Counted from the stretch's first letter, positions 16,764 to 26,582 are shown. The stretch is DNA of 64,000 nucleotides from an uncultured Candidatus Neoarthromitus sp. (GCA_937890765.1 CALADQ010000004.1:1-64000), one strand, 5' to 3'. The notes: a model not told the origin generated them from the sequence alone. Numbers and translations: made by a program.

Positions 16764-17655
16764 GTGACGTTAGTGCAAACAAATTATTTTTTGAAGTTAT
16801 CTTTAAAAATATAAACTTGTTTGCATTATTTTTTATCTCAAATTCCCACAATATCTTTTTCAAATTATATAAATTTTGATTTTTGATAATTTTATTTTCG
16901 TTGTTGATAATTTTGATTTCGTGATTTGTGAAATCGGAATTATTGATTTTAATTTTAAATTTCGACACTTGGTTGCACGATGATTTAATTTTATCACTAT
17001 TTTCATTCAAAGTTAAATTCAAATAAAGTTTATCCGAATTAGATATATAGAAATTTCCTTTTTTAAGCTGGCTTATTATGTGATTTTTGATTTTTGAAAA
17101 TTCAAATATGTTTTCGCCAGAATTTTTTATGAAAATGAATCCATCATTTGTGTAAATTGGAGTTAGGCGAAATCCTTTATTTAAAAATTTAACGTAGTTG
17201 TCTGTTGATTTTAAAAAATTGTCGCACATAATTGAAAAATAATTTTTTATGTTGTCATTTTCAATATGTGAAAAATTATTGTGCGTTAAAATTAAAGTTG
17301 GATCGTTCATATAACACCAAAGATGAAAATTTTTTAGTTTAAAGATTTCTCCTTGAAATATGCTTTTTGACAAAAGAATTCTAATTGGTCCTATAATCGA
17401 GCGACATTTAAAACAAATTATCCCAATTGTATTTTTATATTTTTTCTCAAAAGAATTTATCTTATCTCGTATGTACTCTAGCTTAGAAATATTTTTTTTA
17501 TAATTGCAAGGAGTGAACAAATCTTTGTTTGTGTATTCAATAATAATAAAATTTAAATTACTTTTATTTGCATTTTTTAAAATTGAATACGGATTTTCAT
17601 CTATATTTTTTGGTACATAATACATTCCTTTTAGAAAATTTTTGTACATTTTCAT
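16747..17655 (-). CDS. Degenerate PHP-domain (CehA/McbA-like) protein
   Basis: 302 residues, Lys/Asn/Ile-rich. The layout resembles the CehA/McbA PHP phosphoesterase family. There is an N-terminal segment ending in a beta strand (SNLNFIIIEYTNKD) where family members have FIAITDHN, and a mid segment. The C-terminal part includes KKGNFYISNSD, a FKIKIN strand and a final ALTSPIYLS, matching the family's typical ALTNPIYV end. The metal-binding His pair expected near the N-terminus is absent (KGMYYVP instead of an HxH motif), as is the TDH histidine. If the assignment is right, the enzyme is catalytically dead or repurposed. The remote similarity is read by eye and is tentative. The last 17 bases overlap the opposing membrane-protein gene. 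Confidence 0.4.
   Translation of the reverse strand: MKMYKNFLKGMYYVPKNIDENPYSILKNANKSNLNFIIIEYTNKDLFTPCNYKKNISKLEYIRDKINSFEKKYKNTIGIICFKCRSIIGPIRILLSKSIFQGEIFKLKNFHLWCYMNDPTLILTHNNFSHIENDNIKNYFSIMCDNFLKSTDNYVKFLNKGFRLTPIYTNDGFIFIKNSGENIFEFSKIKNHIISQLKKGNFYISNSDKLYLNLTLNENSDKIKSSCNQVSKFKIKINNSDFTNHEIKIINNENKIIKNQNLYNLKKILWEFEIKNNANKFIFLKITSKNNLFALTSPIYLS
16772..16835 (+). terminator. Possible terminator inside the opposing gene
   Basis: TGCAAACAA near 16774 can pair with TTGTTTGCA near 16817, followed by TTATTTTTT. This would end the small membrane-protein transcript within the opposite coding region. The loop is long (about 35 bases), so the call is weak. Confidence 0.3.
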
Positions 17656-17855
17656 AATCCTAAAAGTAGATTGATTTCAATTTAATATACTTTTAAATTA
17701 ATGAAATTATACTTTAATAATATAATTTTATTTTAATATAAAAACAATTTTATCACATAAAAAATGTTTTTGTTAGTAATTGAAAAAATAGGAAGTTGTC
17801 GGTAGAATTATAAAAACACAATTAGATGTTAGTTTTTTAATAGGAGTAAAATTTG

Positions 17856-18851
17856 ATGTTTATATTTTTTGAAAAAGATATTTCGAGCGATGCGATTGAA
17901 AAAAATTTAAATTGTCTTCGCGATTATAAGTTTATAAATTTTAATTTTGGTGAAAATTTGTTTGGAGTTCTTCTTTTGGAAGAAATTCCTTTGGATATAA
18001 ATCAAAATATGATTGGTGTAAAAAATATTTTGCAAATAAATAATTCTTACAAATTTGTAAGCAGAGATTTCAAAAATGAAGATAGTGTAATTTCAATTGG
18101 AGATTTTAAAATTGGCGGAGGAAATTTTCAGAAAATCGGAGGCCCTTGTTCTTTTGAAAATGAAAAAATTTTTAGAGATATAGTTTTTAATCTTAAAGAA
18201 AATGGAGTTAACATTATACGAGGAGGAGCTTTTAAGCCGAGAACTTCTCCTTATTTTTTTCAGGGAATTGGTGAAGATGCTCTCAGGTCCATGAGAAAAA
18301 TTGGTGATGAGTTTGGGGTTAAAATTGTAAGTGAAATTGTTTCTATTGAATATTTGGATTATTTTAATGAGTATGTTGATATAATTCAAGTTGGTGCGAG
18401 AAATATGCAAAACTTTGAATTGTTAAAGCAACTTGGCAAATGCAACAAACCAATTCTTTTAAAAAGAGGATTGAGCGCAACGATTGAAGAGTTTTTGTTA
18501 AGCGCTGAGTATATAGCTTGTAATGGAAATTTGAACATTATACTTTGTGAAAGAGGTATAAGAACTTTTAATCAAATTACGCGAAACACTTTGGACATAT
18601 CAGTCGTTCCAGTCGTAAAAAAACTTTCTCATCTTCCTATAATAATAGATCCAAGTCATGCTTCGGGAGCTTTTGATTTAGTTGAGCCATTAGCACTTGC
18701 AGGAGTGTCTGCTGGATGTGATGGAATAATGGTTGAAGTTCACAACGAACCGGAAAAAGCTTTTTCAGATGGGCCTCAGTCCATAAAGTTTAAAAGATTT
18801 AGGGAAATGAGTAAGAAAATTGATGATATAAGGGAAGTTTTGTTTAAATAA
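17856..18851 (+). CDS. aroF: 3-deoxy-7-phosphoheptulonate (DAHP) synthase
   Basis: First enzyme of the shikimate pathway, condensing PEP and erythrose 4-phosphate, about 331 residues. An N-terminal ferredoxin-like regulatory extension (about 1-80) precedes the barrel. Seen: GGPCSFEN, RGGAFKPRTSPY, VGARNMQNF, LLKRG, DPSHASG and MVEVHNEP, which match the AroG/KDSA-type (type I-beta) enzyme. Consecutive starts TTG 17853 and ATG 17856 follow a TAGGAG site; I take the ATG for its 9-base spacing. It leads the aroF-aroA-aroC-aroB operon. Confidence 0.92.
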   Translation: MFIFFEKDISSDAIEKNLNCLRDYKFINFNFGENLFGVLLLEEIPLDINQNMIGVKNILQINNSYKFVSRDFKNEDSVISIGDFKIGGGNFQKIGGPCSFENEKIFRDIVFNLKENGVNIIRGGAFKPRTSPYFFQGIGEDALRSMRKIGDEFGVKIVSEIVSIEYLDYFNEYVDIIQVGARNMQNFELLKQLGKCNKPILLKRGLSATIEEFLLSAEYIACNGNLNIILCERGIRTFNQITRNTLDISVVPVVKKLSHLPIIIDPSHASGAFDLVEPLALAGVSAGCDGIMVEVHNEPEKAFSDGPQSIKFKRFREMSKKIDDIREVLFK

Positions 18852-18868
18852 TTTAGGGGGATAAAACT

Positions 18869-20152
18869 TTGAATGGAAATTTCAGAAAAATCAAATCAGA
18901 AATTGAAGTTTTAGGCGATAAATCTATTTCTCATAGAGCTCTCATGATTTCGTCAATTTCAAATGGTGTAACCAAAATTTATAATTTCCTATTTAGTCAT
19001 GATTCAATTGCAACTATGAATTGTTTGAAAAAGTTAGGCGTTAAAATCGAAATTGAAAATCAAAATGTCATTGTGTATGGAAATGGATTGCATTCTTTTA
19101 AATTTTACGATGGCGTTTTGAATGCAGAAAATTCTGGTACGACCATTAGGCTTCTAAGTGGAATACTTTGTGGAAATAAATTTAATTCCATTATAGATGG
19201 AGATGATTCTTTAAGAAGGCGTCCAATGGATAGAATAATAAAACCGCTTTCGCTTATGGGAGCTTCCATAAAAGCTCATAGAGGGGAAAAATTTTCCCCG
19301 CTTTACATAGAAGGAAAAGAGCTTAATGGTATTTCTTACGAAATGGAAATTAACAGTGCTCAAGTTAAATCTTCGATTTTATTTGGAGGAATTTATGGAA
19401 ACGGTGTAACAAAAGTTCGTGAAAAAATTAAAACGAGAAATCACACTGAAAATATGTTAAAACATTTTGGGGCAAGTATAAAGGTTCATGAAAATGAAGT
19501 TTCAATACAAAAATCAGAAATGAATTCCAATGATATTTTTATTCCAGGAGACATTTCTTCGGCAAGTTTTTTCATAACTCTTTTTGCGTGTTTAAAAGGT
19601 TGTGAATTGAAAATAAAAAATGTTGGAATAAACGAAACGCGAACAGGAATAATTGACGTTTTAAAAATTATGGGAGTCGAAATTGAATTTACAAATGTAC
19701 GTGAAAATAATTTTGAAAAAATTTGCGATATTAAAGTTTATGGAGCTGAAAATTTAAATCCCGTAAAGATAAATGGAGAAATTATTCCTAGATTAATTGA
19801 TGAAATACCAATAATATGTGTGCTTTGTTGTTTTGCGCAAGGCGAAAGTATAATTGAAGACATTGAAGAACTTAGATACAAAGAAAGCGACAGAATAAAA
19901 AGCATAGTTAAAGAATTTAAAAAATTAAATATTGATGTGTGCGAAATACCAAGCGGAATAAAAATTTTTGGAGGTAACAAAATAATTCCTACTGAAGTTG
20001 ATAGTCATAACGATCACAGAATTGCGATGGCGTTGAGTATTTTATCTTGCGTAAGTGGCGAACATATACCAATTAAAAATAAAGAATGCGTAAATATATC
20101 TTTTCCAAATTTCTACGAAAAGTTAAATGCTATAATGAAAATGTTGAGGTGA
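18869..20152 (+). CDS. aroA: 3-phosphoshikimate 1-carboxyvinyltransferase (EPSP synthase)
   Basis: Transfers enolpyruvate from PEP to shikimate 3-phosphate, 427 residues, normal length. Seen: GDKSISHRALMI near the N-terminus, the family motif NAENSGTTIRLLSG, DDSLRRRPMDR, and RYKESDRI near the C-terminus, followed by DSHNDHRIAMA. The start is a TTG at 18869 after TTAGGGGG. It lies 17 bp after aroF. Confidence 0.95.
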   Translation: MNGNFRKIKSEIEVLGDKSISHRALMISSISNGVTKIYNFLFSHDSIATMNCLKKLGVKIEIENQNVIVYGNGLHSFKFYDGVLNAENSGTTIRLLSGILCGNKFNSIIDGDDSLRRRPMDRIIKPLSLMGASIKAHRGEKFSPLYIEGKELNGISYEMEINSAQVKSSILFGGIYGNGVTKVREKIKTRNHTENMLKHFGASIKVHENEVSIQKSEMNSNDIFIPGDISSASFFITLFACLKGCELKIKNVGINETRTGIIDVLKIMGVEIEFTNVRENNFEKICDIKVYGAENLNPVKINGEIIPRLIDEIPIICVLCCFAQGESIIEDIEELRYKESDRIKSIVKEFKKLNIDVCEIPSGIKIFGGNKIIPTEVDSHNDHRIAMALSILSCVSGEHIPIKNKECVNISFPNFYEKLNAIMKMLR

Positions 20153-20159
20153 ATTTATT

Positions 20160-21293
20160 TTGAGATATTTTACTGCAGGAGAATCTCACGGCAATTATTT
20201 AATTGGAGTCATTGAGGGAATGCCGTCTAATGTTTTTATTGATGTCGATAACATAAATTCGATTTTGAAAAAACGTCAAATGGGTTATGGGCGTGGAGAC
20301 AGAATGAAAATTGAAGTGGATGAAATAGAATTTATATCTGGAATAAGAAATTCTTATACGTTAGGCTCACCGATTTCATTTTTAATTAAAAATAGAGATT
20401 ATAAAAATTGGGATAAATATATGAATCCTTTGAGTTGTGATGTTGAATCAAAAAAAGTTTTAAAAGCTCGTCCAGGTCATGCGGATTTGTCGGGAATTAT
20501 TAAATATGATTTTGACGATTGTAGAAATGTTTTAGAGAGAAGTAGCGCTAGAGAAACTGCAGTTAGGGTAGCTGTTGGTTCAATATGTATGGAATTTTTG
20601 AAAAATTTTAATATAGAAAGTTCATCGCATGTTATTAGTATTGGAAAAAATTTTGACAAATTTAAATATGACTTTGATAAAATTAAGGAAAGTGATAAAT
20701 ATCCATTTAGATGTTTGGATTTAGATGTGTGTGAAAAAATTAAATGCGAAATTGATTTGGCGAAAAAAAATGGAGACACACTCGGAGGTTCTTATGAAAT
20801 AAGAATAAAAAATGTTCCCGTTGGACTTGGAAGTTATGTTCAATATGATAGAAAACTCGATGCTTTACTTTCTTTTGGGCTCATGAGCATAAATTCAATG
20901 AAGGCAATTGAATTTGGAGATGGGCTTTCAACTTTTTGCGATTTTGGAAGCAATTCTCACGACGAAATATTTTATGAAAATGAAAAATATTTTCGTAAAA
21001 CCAATAGAGCTGGTGGCATTGAAGGGGGAATGAGTAACGGTGAAGAAATAATTATAAAATGTTATCATAAACCAATTCCAACTTTGTATAAGCCAATGAA
21101 AACTGTGAATATAAAAACAAAATCTCAAGAGTTAGCACAAATAGAAAGAAGCGACTGCACAGCAATTCCTTCTGCTTCAATAATTGGCGAGTGCGTTTCT
21201 ATGACTGTCATATGTCAAGAGTTTTTAAAAAAATTTTCTGGAGATAGTTTAAGGGAAGTGATGAATAATTGGAAAAGCTCAAACTTGAAGTAG
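20160..21293 (+). CDS. aroC: Chorismate synthase
   Basis: FMN-dependent last step of the shikimate pathway, 377 residues. Seen: the start RYFTAGESHG, KKRQMGYGRGDRMKIE, RPGHADLSG, RSSARETAVRVAVG and GGIEGGMSNGEEI, all typical. The start is TTG 20160 with GAGGTGA upstream. Its last 25 bases overlap the start of aroB in another frame, which suggests translational coupling. Confidence 0.95.
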   Translation: MRYFTAGESHGNYLIGVIEGMPSNVFIDVDNINSILKKRQMGYGRGDRMKIEVDEIEFISGIRNSYTLGSPISFLIKNRDYKNWDKYMNPLSCDVESKKVLKARPGHADLSGIIKYDFDDCRNVLERSSARETAVRVAVGSICMEFLKNFNIESSSHVISIGKNFDKFKYDFDKIKESDKYPFRCLDLDVCEKIKCEIDLAKKNGDTLGGSYEIRIKNVPVGLGSYVQYDRKLDALLSFGLMSINSMKAIEFGDGLSTFCDFGSNSHDEIFYENEKYFRKTNRAGGIEGGMSNGEEIIIKCYHKPIPTLYKPMKTVNIKTKSQELAQIERSDCTAIPSASIIGECVSMTVICQEFLKKFSGDSLREVMNNWKSSNLK

Positions 21294-22342
21294 CGAATGG
21301 AATTTCTGAAATAAAAATAGGCCATGGAATTTTAAATGAATTTTTTAAATCTCTAAATTTTAAAAAAAGTTTTTTTGTTGTAGATAAATTTGTTTACGAC
21401 AAATTTTTAAAAAATTATTTTAGTTTCATTAATGATAAATTAAACGAACGAAATTTGTATTTGGTTAATTGTGTTGAGGAAAATAAAAATATAAATACGT
21501 CGATTGAAATAATAAATAAGTTGAGTTCTGAAAATTATTTGAGGGATGCTTTGATAATTGGAATAGGCGGAGGAATTATTGGCGATATTGTTGGATTTAT
21601 TTCTTCAATTTATATGCGAGGAATTGATTTCATTAATGTTCCTACAACTTTGCTCGCTCAAGTCGATAGTTCTATAGGTGGGAAAAATGCTTTAAATGCT
21701 TGTGATGTTAAGAATTTAATAGGAACTTTTAAACAACCAAAGGAAATTATTATAGATATTAAATTTTTAGAAACTATTACAAAAAGAGAGCTAATTTCAG
21801 GTTTGGCTGAAGTTATAAAATATGGTATAGTGTTTGAGTATAGATTTTTAAATTATGTTGAGAAAAATTTAAAAAATATTTTCGATTATGATTTTAAAAT
21901 TTTACAAAATGTAGTACGTGAAAGTTGTAAATTTAAAATTTCCGTTGTTGAAAAAGATGAGTGCGATGTTTCGGTTAGGAAATTTTTAAATTTCGGTCAT
22001 ACGATAGGACATGCTGTTGAGAGTTCAACTGATTATAAAGTTTATACTCATGGTGAAAGTGTTTTAATAGGTATGTTTTTTGAAACGTGTATTGCGTTTG
22101 AATTAAATTTAATAAATGAAAATTATTTTGTTTATATATGCAATTTAATTAGAAGTTTTGGTTTGACTTTCGATACAAAATTATTTTTAAAGGATTCTTT
22201 TTGCTCAGCTCTTTTGAGGGACAAGAAAAACAAAAATGATAAAATAAGTTTTATTTTGCCTTGTGGAGAATCTAAAGTTTGCGATAGGGAATTTTGTTTA
22301 AGTGAAATTATGGAGTTTGATTTTTCTAGATACTATTTTTAA
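21269..22342 (+). CDS. aroB: 3-dehydroquinate synthase
   Basis: NAD- and metal-dependent cyclisation of DAHP, 357 residues. Seen: the NAD-binding segment GIGGGIIGDIVGF, VPTTLLAQVDSSIGGKNALN, and the metal-ligand histidines in NFGHTIGHAVE and YTHGESV. TTG start at 21269 inside the end of aroC. The other three shikimate enzymes (AroD, AroE, AroK) are not in this window. Confidence 0.95.
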   Translation: MEKLKLEVANGISEIKIGHGILNEFFKSLNFKKSFFVVDKFVYDKFLKNYFSFINDKLNERNLYLVNCVEENKNINTSIEIINKLSSENYLRDALIIGIGGGIIGDIVGFISSIYMRGIDFINVPTTLLAQVDSSIGGKNALNACDVKNLIGTFKQPKEIIIDIKFLETITKRELISGLAEVIKYGIVFEYRFLNYVEKNLKNIFDYDFKILQNVVRESCKFKISVVEKDECDVSVRKFLNFGHTIGHAVESSTDYKVYTHGESVLIGMFFETCIAFELNLINENYFVYICNLIRSFGLTFDTKLFLKDSFCSALLRDKKNKNDKISFILPCGESKVCDREFCLSEIMEFDFSRYYF

Positions 22343-22356
22343 AATAGGGAGGATTT

Positions 22357-23577
22357 ATGAGTAGTAAGTTATTTTCCAAAATATTATCTGGAGTATTGGT
22401 GTTTATATTTTTGAATGTTTTTGTTATAGATGTTAGTGCTATAGCCAAATACGATTCGGTTGATGAGTTTGTTTCTAAATCTTATGAAGTGTTTTTAAAT
22501 AGAGATGCTAGCGATGATGTTGGAGTCGAATATTGGAGTTATTTAATTAAAAATCATGAAGAATCTTTGTATGACTATTTAATTTTGTTGGTTTCGGGTG
22601 AAGAATTTTCAAAACGTGAAATCACAAATGAGGATTTCGTAAATATGATTTACAAATTATTTGTTGGCGAAGATGTAAATGATGATTCAAAAAATTATTG
22701 GGTTAAAAAATTAAATGATAAAACAACTAGTGGCGGTGATGTAAAATCATCTAGAATTGAAATTTTTAAAGAAATGATAGGCGAGCCACTTTTTAAAGAG
22801 TTTGCAAATGATTTGGGAATTACATATAAATTTCAAAGTTTAAACGAATTTGGAGTTGACGCTTTGAAAAATTCTTATTCTGAAGATAAAATTGAATACG
22901 TAGATAATTTCTATAAAAGTTTTTCCAAAATTGGAGAAGACTTGTACAAAAATTCTACAAAAATTCAAAGCAAAGATGAATTTCTTAAGTACATAACAAA
23001 CGTTTTTCCCATATTTGATGAAAAAAATTCTGATAATGAGTATGAGCAATTAAAAAATGTCGCTAGTGATAATGTCGAAAGATTGGTTTATGAGATTGAT
23101 TATAAAATAGTTCTTCCACATGAAAAGGAAAAGAGCGTTTACATTTCTCCGTTTTTGCAAATGAATGAAGATGAAAAATTGAATTTCGTGACTCTTGGTT
23201 TGGGAATTACTAGCAGAGGATTGGGGAAAGAAATAACTAAAGCTGAAATTATTTTGGGGGATGAGCTCATTCCGCTTGATTTGATTTACAAAGACCAAAG
23301 CAAATATGATTCAAAAGGCATTGCTGTGCATGAATTTGAATTTAAAGCGAAGTCCGTTGCAGATTTGGAACTTTTAGATAAAATTTTAAGTTCTACTCTT
23401 TCAAAAATTAGATTTACGTTTGATGATGGAAGTGTTTATCTTTATAGTTTATATGAAAAAGATAGACTTAGAAATACATTGAGGTTTATGTCAAGCCTCT
23501 ATACTCAAATAATAGCTTCTTATTTGTTGGAATCTAAAGATATGTTTGATAGCGTTATAATTAACAATTTAATATAA
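22357..23577 (+). CDS. Secreted protein with N-terminal DUF4214 region
   Basis: 406 residues, ATG after AGGGAGGATTT, starting 14 bp downstream of aroB and so probably in the same transcript. The signal peptide ends at VSA (about residue 28). Residues 32-155 contain two DUF4214-like halves (SYEVFLNRDASDDVGVEYW, then IYKLFVGEDVNDDSKNYW). The rest is mixed alpha/beta with no recognised family. It has the same domain type as the two surface proteins at 1-3873, but here the domain is N-terminal and much more diverged. No anchor motif is seen. The link to aromatic amino acid synthesis is unexplained; it could be transcriptional chance. Confidence 0.7.
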   Translation: MSSKLFSKILSGVLVFIFLNVFVIDVSAIAKYDSVDEFVSKSYEVFLNRDASDDVGVEYWSYLIKNHEESLYDYLILLVSGEEFSKREITNEDFVNMIYKLFVGEDVNDDSKNYWVKKLNDKTTSGGDVKSSRIEIFKEMIGEPLFKEFANDLGITYKFQSLNEFGVDALKNSYSEDKIEYVDNFYKSFSKIGEDLYKNSTKIQSKDEFLKYITNVFPIFDEKNSDNEYEQLKNVASDNVERLVYEIDYKIVLPHEKEKSVYISPFLQMNEDEKLNFVTLGLGITSRGLGKEITKAEIILGDELIPLDLIYKDQSKYDSKGIAVHEFEFKAKSVADLELLDKILSSTLSKIRFTFDDGSVYLYSLYEKDRLRNTLRFMSSLYTQIIASYLLESKDMFDSVIINNLI

Positions 23578-23586
23578 AATATTTTT

Positions 23587-23630
23587 TGCGATTCAGATTT
23601 TATGCTTCTTGAATCGCATTTTGATTTTTT
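23587..23630 (+). terminator. Rho-independent terminator of the aro operon
   Basis: TGCGATTCA (23587-23595) pairs with TGAATCGCA (23610-23618), followed by TTTTGATTTTTT. Confidence 0.8.
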
Positions 23631-23752
23631 ATCCATTTTATTTTGAATCAATTATAAAGAAAATGTACCCATTAACGAAAATAAGAATATATATAGTCGA
23701 ACATTTATAGAAAATTGCATTGTATATTTTTAGTAAGGGAGATTGGTTATGA

Positions 23753-24091
23753 ATGAGATTTAAAGATCAAGATGGATTTTCAAAGATAACATTAAGCGAT
23801 TCATATAACGAAAATTATAAATTTTTAATTGAAAGTACAAAGAAAGATGAAAACAGTAGCACTCAATTATTTAACAGCATTCCCATTTTTAAATATGAAA
23901 AATTAATTTTAAAGTTTCAGAAAGAGCCAACCAAAGATGAAATTAAAAATGAAATCAAAAACTTTTTAGAGAATAAGAAGCAAGATTTAAAAGTTTTTAG
24001 TATAAAAGGGAATGTTTTTAAAATCAGTGAAGATGTAAGAGAGTATGTTATTAATGTGGCGTTCATAAATTTTGATGTAAAAAGCAAGTAG
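23753..24091 (+). CDS. Hypothetical 112-residue protein
   Basis: The ATG at 23753 follows AAGGGAGATT. The earlier ATG at 23749 is out of frame and stops within a few codons. The product is charged and Lys/Glu/Phe-rich with no signal peptide or membrane segment. A predicted helix (TKDEIKNEIKNFLENKKQ) lies in the middle. No family recognised. It is a single-gene unit, bounded by terminators at 23587-23630 and 24086-24116. Confidence 0.55.
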   Translation: MRFKDQDGFSKITLSDSYNENYKFLIESTKKDENSSTQLFNSIPIFKYEKLILKFQKEPTKDEIKNEIKNFLENKKQDLKVFSIKGNVFKISEDVREYVINVAFINFDVKSK

Positions 24092-24116
24092 GTTATTTTT
24101 AACCTACTTTTTTTAT
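24086..24116 (+). terminator. Rho-independent terminator
   Basis: AGTAGGTT (24087-24094) pairs with AACCTACT (24101-24108), followed by TTTTTTATTT. Confidence 0.85.
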
Positions 24117-24189
24117 TTGATATTAAATTCAAGTAAGATTTTAAGAAAAAAACACAAAAACTATAAAAAACTATCTAATTTATAATAAG

Positions 24190-24222
24190 AAACGTTTGCA
24201 AATAATATTAAGAAATTATAAT
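24190..24222 (+). promoter_or_regulatory. Promoter with embedded operator upstream of the GH63 gene
   Basis: The 13-mer AAACGTTTGCAAA at 24190-24202 overlaps a -35-like TTTGCA (24195-24200). TATAAT is at 24217-24222, giving a 16-bp spacer. The same 13-mer and the same distance to TATAAT recur at 26690-26722 before mglB. AACGTT is a typical LacI-family half-site core, and the site is a partial match to a CcpA cre. Confidence 0.6.
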
Positions 24223-24265
24223 ATATGTTTGGTATATTATAGTAATTTCAAAGTGAGGGTAAGAT

Positions 24266-26575
24266 ATGAAAAGAAGGTTTATTAAAAAGTTAATGTCTGG
24301 TGTTATAGCATTAACTTTAACTTTTGGAATTGGTGCTTCATCAGTTCAAGCAAAGTACAAAGTTGACGATTTTGGTAATGTATTAAATATACAAGGACGT
24401 TTAACAGATACTCCCTATGGTTATTATCAAGTAAGTGATTTTAATACTTTTATGGACATGGGTTCTTGGCATGGATATACTTTACCAACTTTGGATAATA
24501 AAGAAGCTTTAGGAAGTTTTGCAGGTCCAACAATTTTATTCGAAGCGTCAGCAGAAACGATTGCTGTGAATTTGTCAGATGCTTTTTCTAAAATAAAAAT
24601 TAAGAAAAATGGTGAAGAAGTTTCTTTAGCTGGAGCTAAACCTATAATAACAGCTTATCCAGGTAAGTTAGTTCAAAGTTATGAGTTTAGAGATAATTTC
24701 AGATTGAATATTGAGTTAATTTTTAGTACAAGCAGAACGGCTTTAGTTAAAACTCAAATTACCAATTTGAATGACAAAGTAGCAGAATTTGAAATTGAGT
24801 GGAGCGGAAAAGTTTTTGATTCTTACACTCACAACAAAAAGACTTATAAATTAAATCCACAATTGGAAGCAACACAAAATGGAGTTGTTGTAAATTTTAC
24901 TGGTGAGAATGAAAGATTATCAGAGAATACAAAAAATAATAAATTTTTAGTTAGCTATGGTAAAAATGTTGAAACAATTGTTTCTGAAGATAAAAAATCT
25001 TATGTGACTAAGCTAAAAGATAAAGTGGTTTTAGAAAAGGGAATACCTTTCACAGTTTATAGAACAGAATCTTTTGTATTTAATAATGAAGAACTTGAAT
25101 CTGAAAAAATAAAAATCCAAAATGTTAAGAATGATCCTGAAAGACAATTTTCTGCTAATAATTCAAGATGGCAAGGTTATATAGATAAAACAGTTGGTGG
25201 AGATGAAAGCGTTTCAAAAGCTTATAAAAATGCAGCAATTAAATCTATGAATACTCTAGTTACAAATTGGAGAAGTCCAGCGGGGGCAATTGAACATTCA
25301 GGAATAACTCCGTCAGTTTCATACCGTTGGTTCAACGGATTGTGGGCTTGGGATTCTTGGAAAAATGCTACTGCTGTTGCGGGATTTGATCCAGAGCTTG
25401 CGAAAGATTCTGTAAGAACCATGTTTGATTATCAAGTTCAATCAAATGATAAAGAGAGGCCTCAAGATGCGGGAGCTATAATAGATGCTATTTATTATCA
25501 AGAGGAATCTTTTAATAAAAGAAACTCTAAGCCACCTCTAGCTGCTTGGGCTGTTTACAATATATATAAAGCGGATAATGATTTGGAATTTGTTAAAGAA
25601 ATGTATCCTAAGTTACAAGCTTATCATGAGTGGTGGTATAATAATAGAGATACAGATGGAAATGGAATAGCAGAATATGGTGCAATGGTTCATGATGCAC
25701 ATTATCAATATGATGAAAATAAAAAAGTTAAGAAAGACGACAATGGAAAACCATTACTTGATCCTGAAGCTGTTATAGAAGCAGCAGCTTGGGAAAGTGG
25801 AATGGACAATGCTGTTAGATTTGATAAAGATGGAATAGGAGAAGGCGACAGGGGAGTTGAAGTTTTTGAAAATAAAAATTCAAAAGGCGAAGTTGTAGGC
25901 TATTCTATAAATCAAGAATCTGTTGATTTAAATGCTTATTTATATGCAGAAAAAGCGTTTTTAAAATCTTTAGCTGAAGCTTTAGGAAAAATGGAAGACG
26001 CTAAGAGATATGAAGAAGAAGCAAAAAAAGTTGCAGACTATGTAAATAAATATATGTTTGATGAAGCTACGGGATTTTATTATGATCTTCAAATAAATAA
26101 GACTGGTGAAGAGAAGAAACTTTTAGTAAATAGAGGAATGGGAACAGAAGGATGGATACCATTATGGGCTAAAATGTCTCCACAAGATAAAGCGGACAAG
26201 GTAGTTAAAAATATAATGGATGAAAATAAATTTAATTTAAAAATGCCATTTCCAACAGCTTCAAAAGATAATCCACGATTTGATGCAGGAAGATATTGGA
26301 GAGGTCCAGTTTGGTTAGATCAAGCTTTGTATGGAGTTGAGGCTTTAGAAAATTATGGGTATGATAAAGAAGCTAAAGAAATGACTTATAAATTATTTGA
26401 TAACGCTTCAGGATTGTTGACATCAAATCCAATAAATGAAAATTATAATCCACTTACAGGAGAAGCTCTACATGCTAAGAATTTTAGTTGGAGTGCGGCA
26501 GCTTATTATTTGTTGTACAAAAATACTTTAAGAGATGGCGAAAATACAACTCAAGTGGGAATAAGTCAAAAATAA
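24266..26575 (+). CDS. Secreted GH63 (YgjK-like) alpha-glucosidase
   Basis: 769 residues with a signal peptide (basic start, hydrophobic core, cleavage after VQA near residue 29), so it acts outside the cell. The C-terminal (alpha/alpha)6 barrel is YgjK-like GH63. Seen: RWFNGLWAWDSWKNA, ERPQDAGAIIDA, AAWESGMDNAVRFD with the probable general acid Asp 514, INENYNPLTGEA with the probable general base Glu 725, and YWRGPVWLDQALYG. YgjK cleaves alpha-glucosidic disaccharides; the substrate here is unproven. Its promoter shares an operator with mglBAC, so the released monosaccharide is probably taken up by that transporter. It ends with its own terminator and is followed by the mgl operon. Confidence 0.85.
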   Translation: MKRRFIKKLMSGVIALTLTFGIGASSVQAKYKVDDFGNVLNIQGRLTDTPYGYYQVSDFNTFMDMGSWHGYTLPTLDNKEALGSFAGPTILFEASAETIAVNLSDAFSKIKIKKNGEEVSLAGAKPIITAYPGKLVQSYEFRDNFRLNIELIFSTSRTALVKTQITNLNDKVAEFEIEWSGKVFDSYTHNKKTYKLNPQLEATQNGVVVNFTGENERLSENTKNNKFLVSYGKNVETIVSEDKKSYVTKLKDKVVLEKGIPFTVYRTESFVFNNEELESEKIKIQNVKNDPERQFSANNSRWQGYIDKTVGGDESVSKAYKNAAIKSMNTLVTNWRSPAGAIEHSGITPSVSYRWFNGLWAWDSWKNATAVAGFDPELAKDSVRTMFDYQVQSNDKERPQDAGAIIDAIYYQEESFNKRNSKPPLAAWAVYNIYKADNDLEFVKEMYPKLQAYHEWWYNNRDTDGNGIAEYGAMVHDAHYQYDENKKVKKDDNGKPLLDPEAVIEAAAWESGMDNAVRFDKDGIGEGDRGVEVFENKNSKGEVVGYSINQESVDLNAYLYAEKAFLKSLAEALGKMEDAKRYEEEAKKVADYVNKYMFDEATGFYYDLQINKTGEEKKLLVNRGMGTEGWIPLWAKMSPQDKADKVVKNIMDENKFNLKMPFPTASKDNPRFDAGRYWRGPVWLDQALYGVEALENYGYDKEAKEMTYKLFDNASGLLTSNPINENYNPLTGEALHAKNFSWSAAAYYLLYKNTLRDGENTTQVGISQK

Positions 26576-26582
26576 TTTTTAT

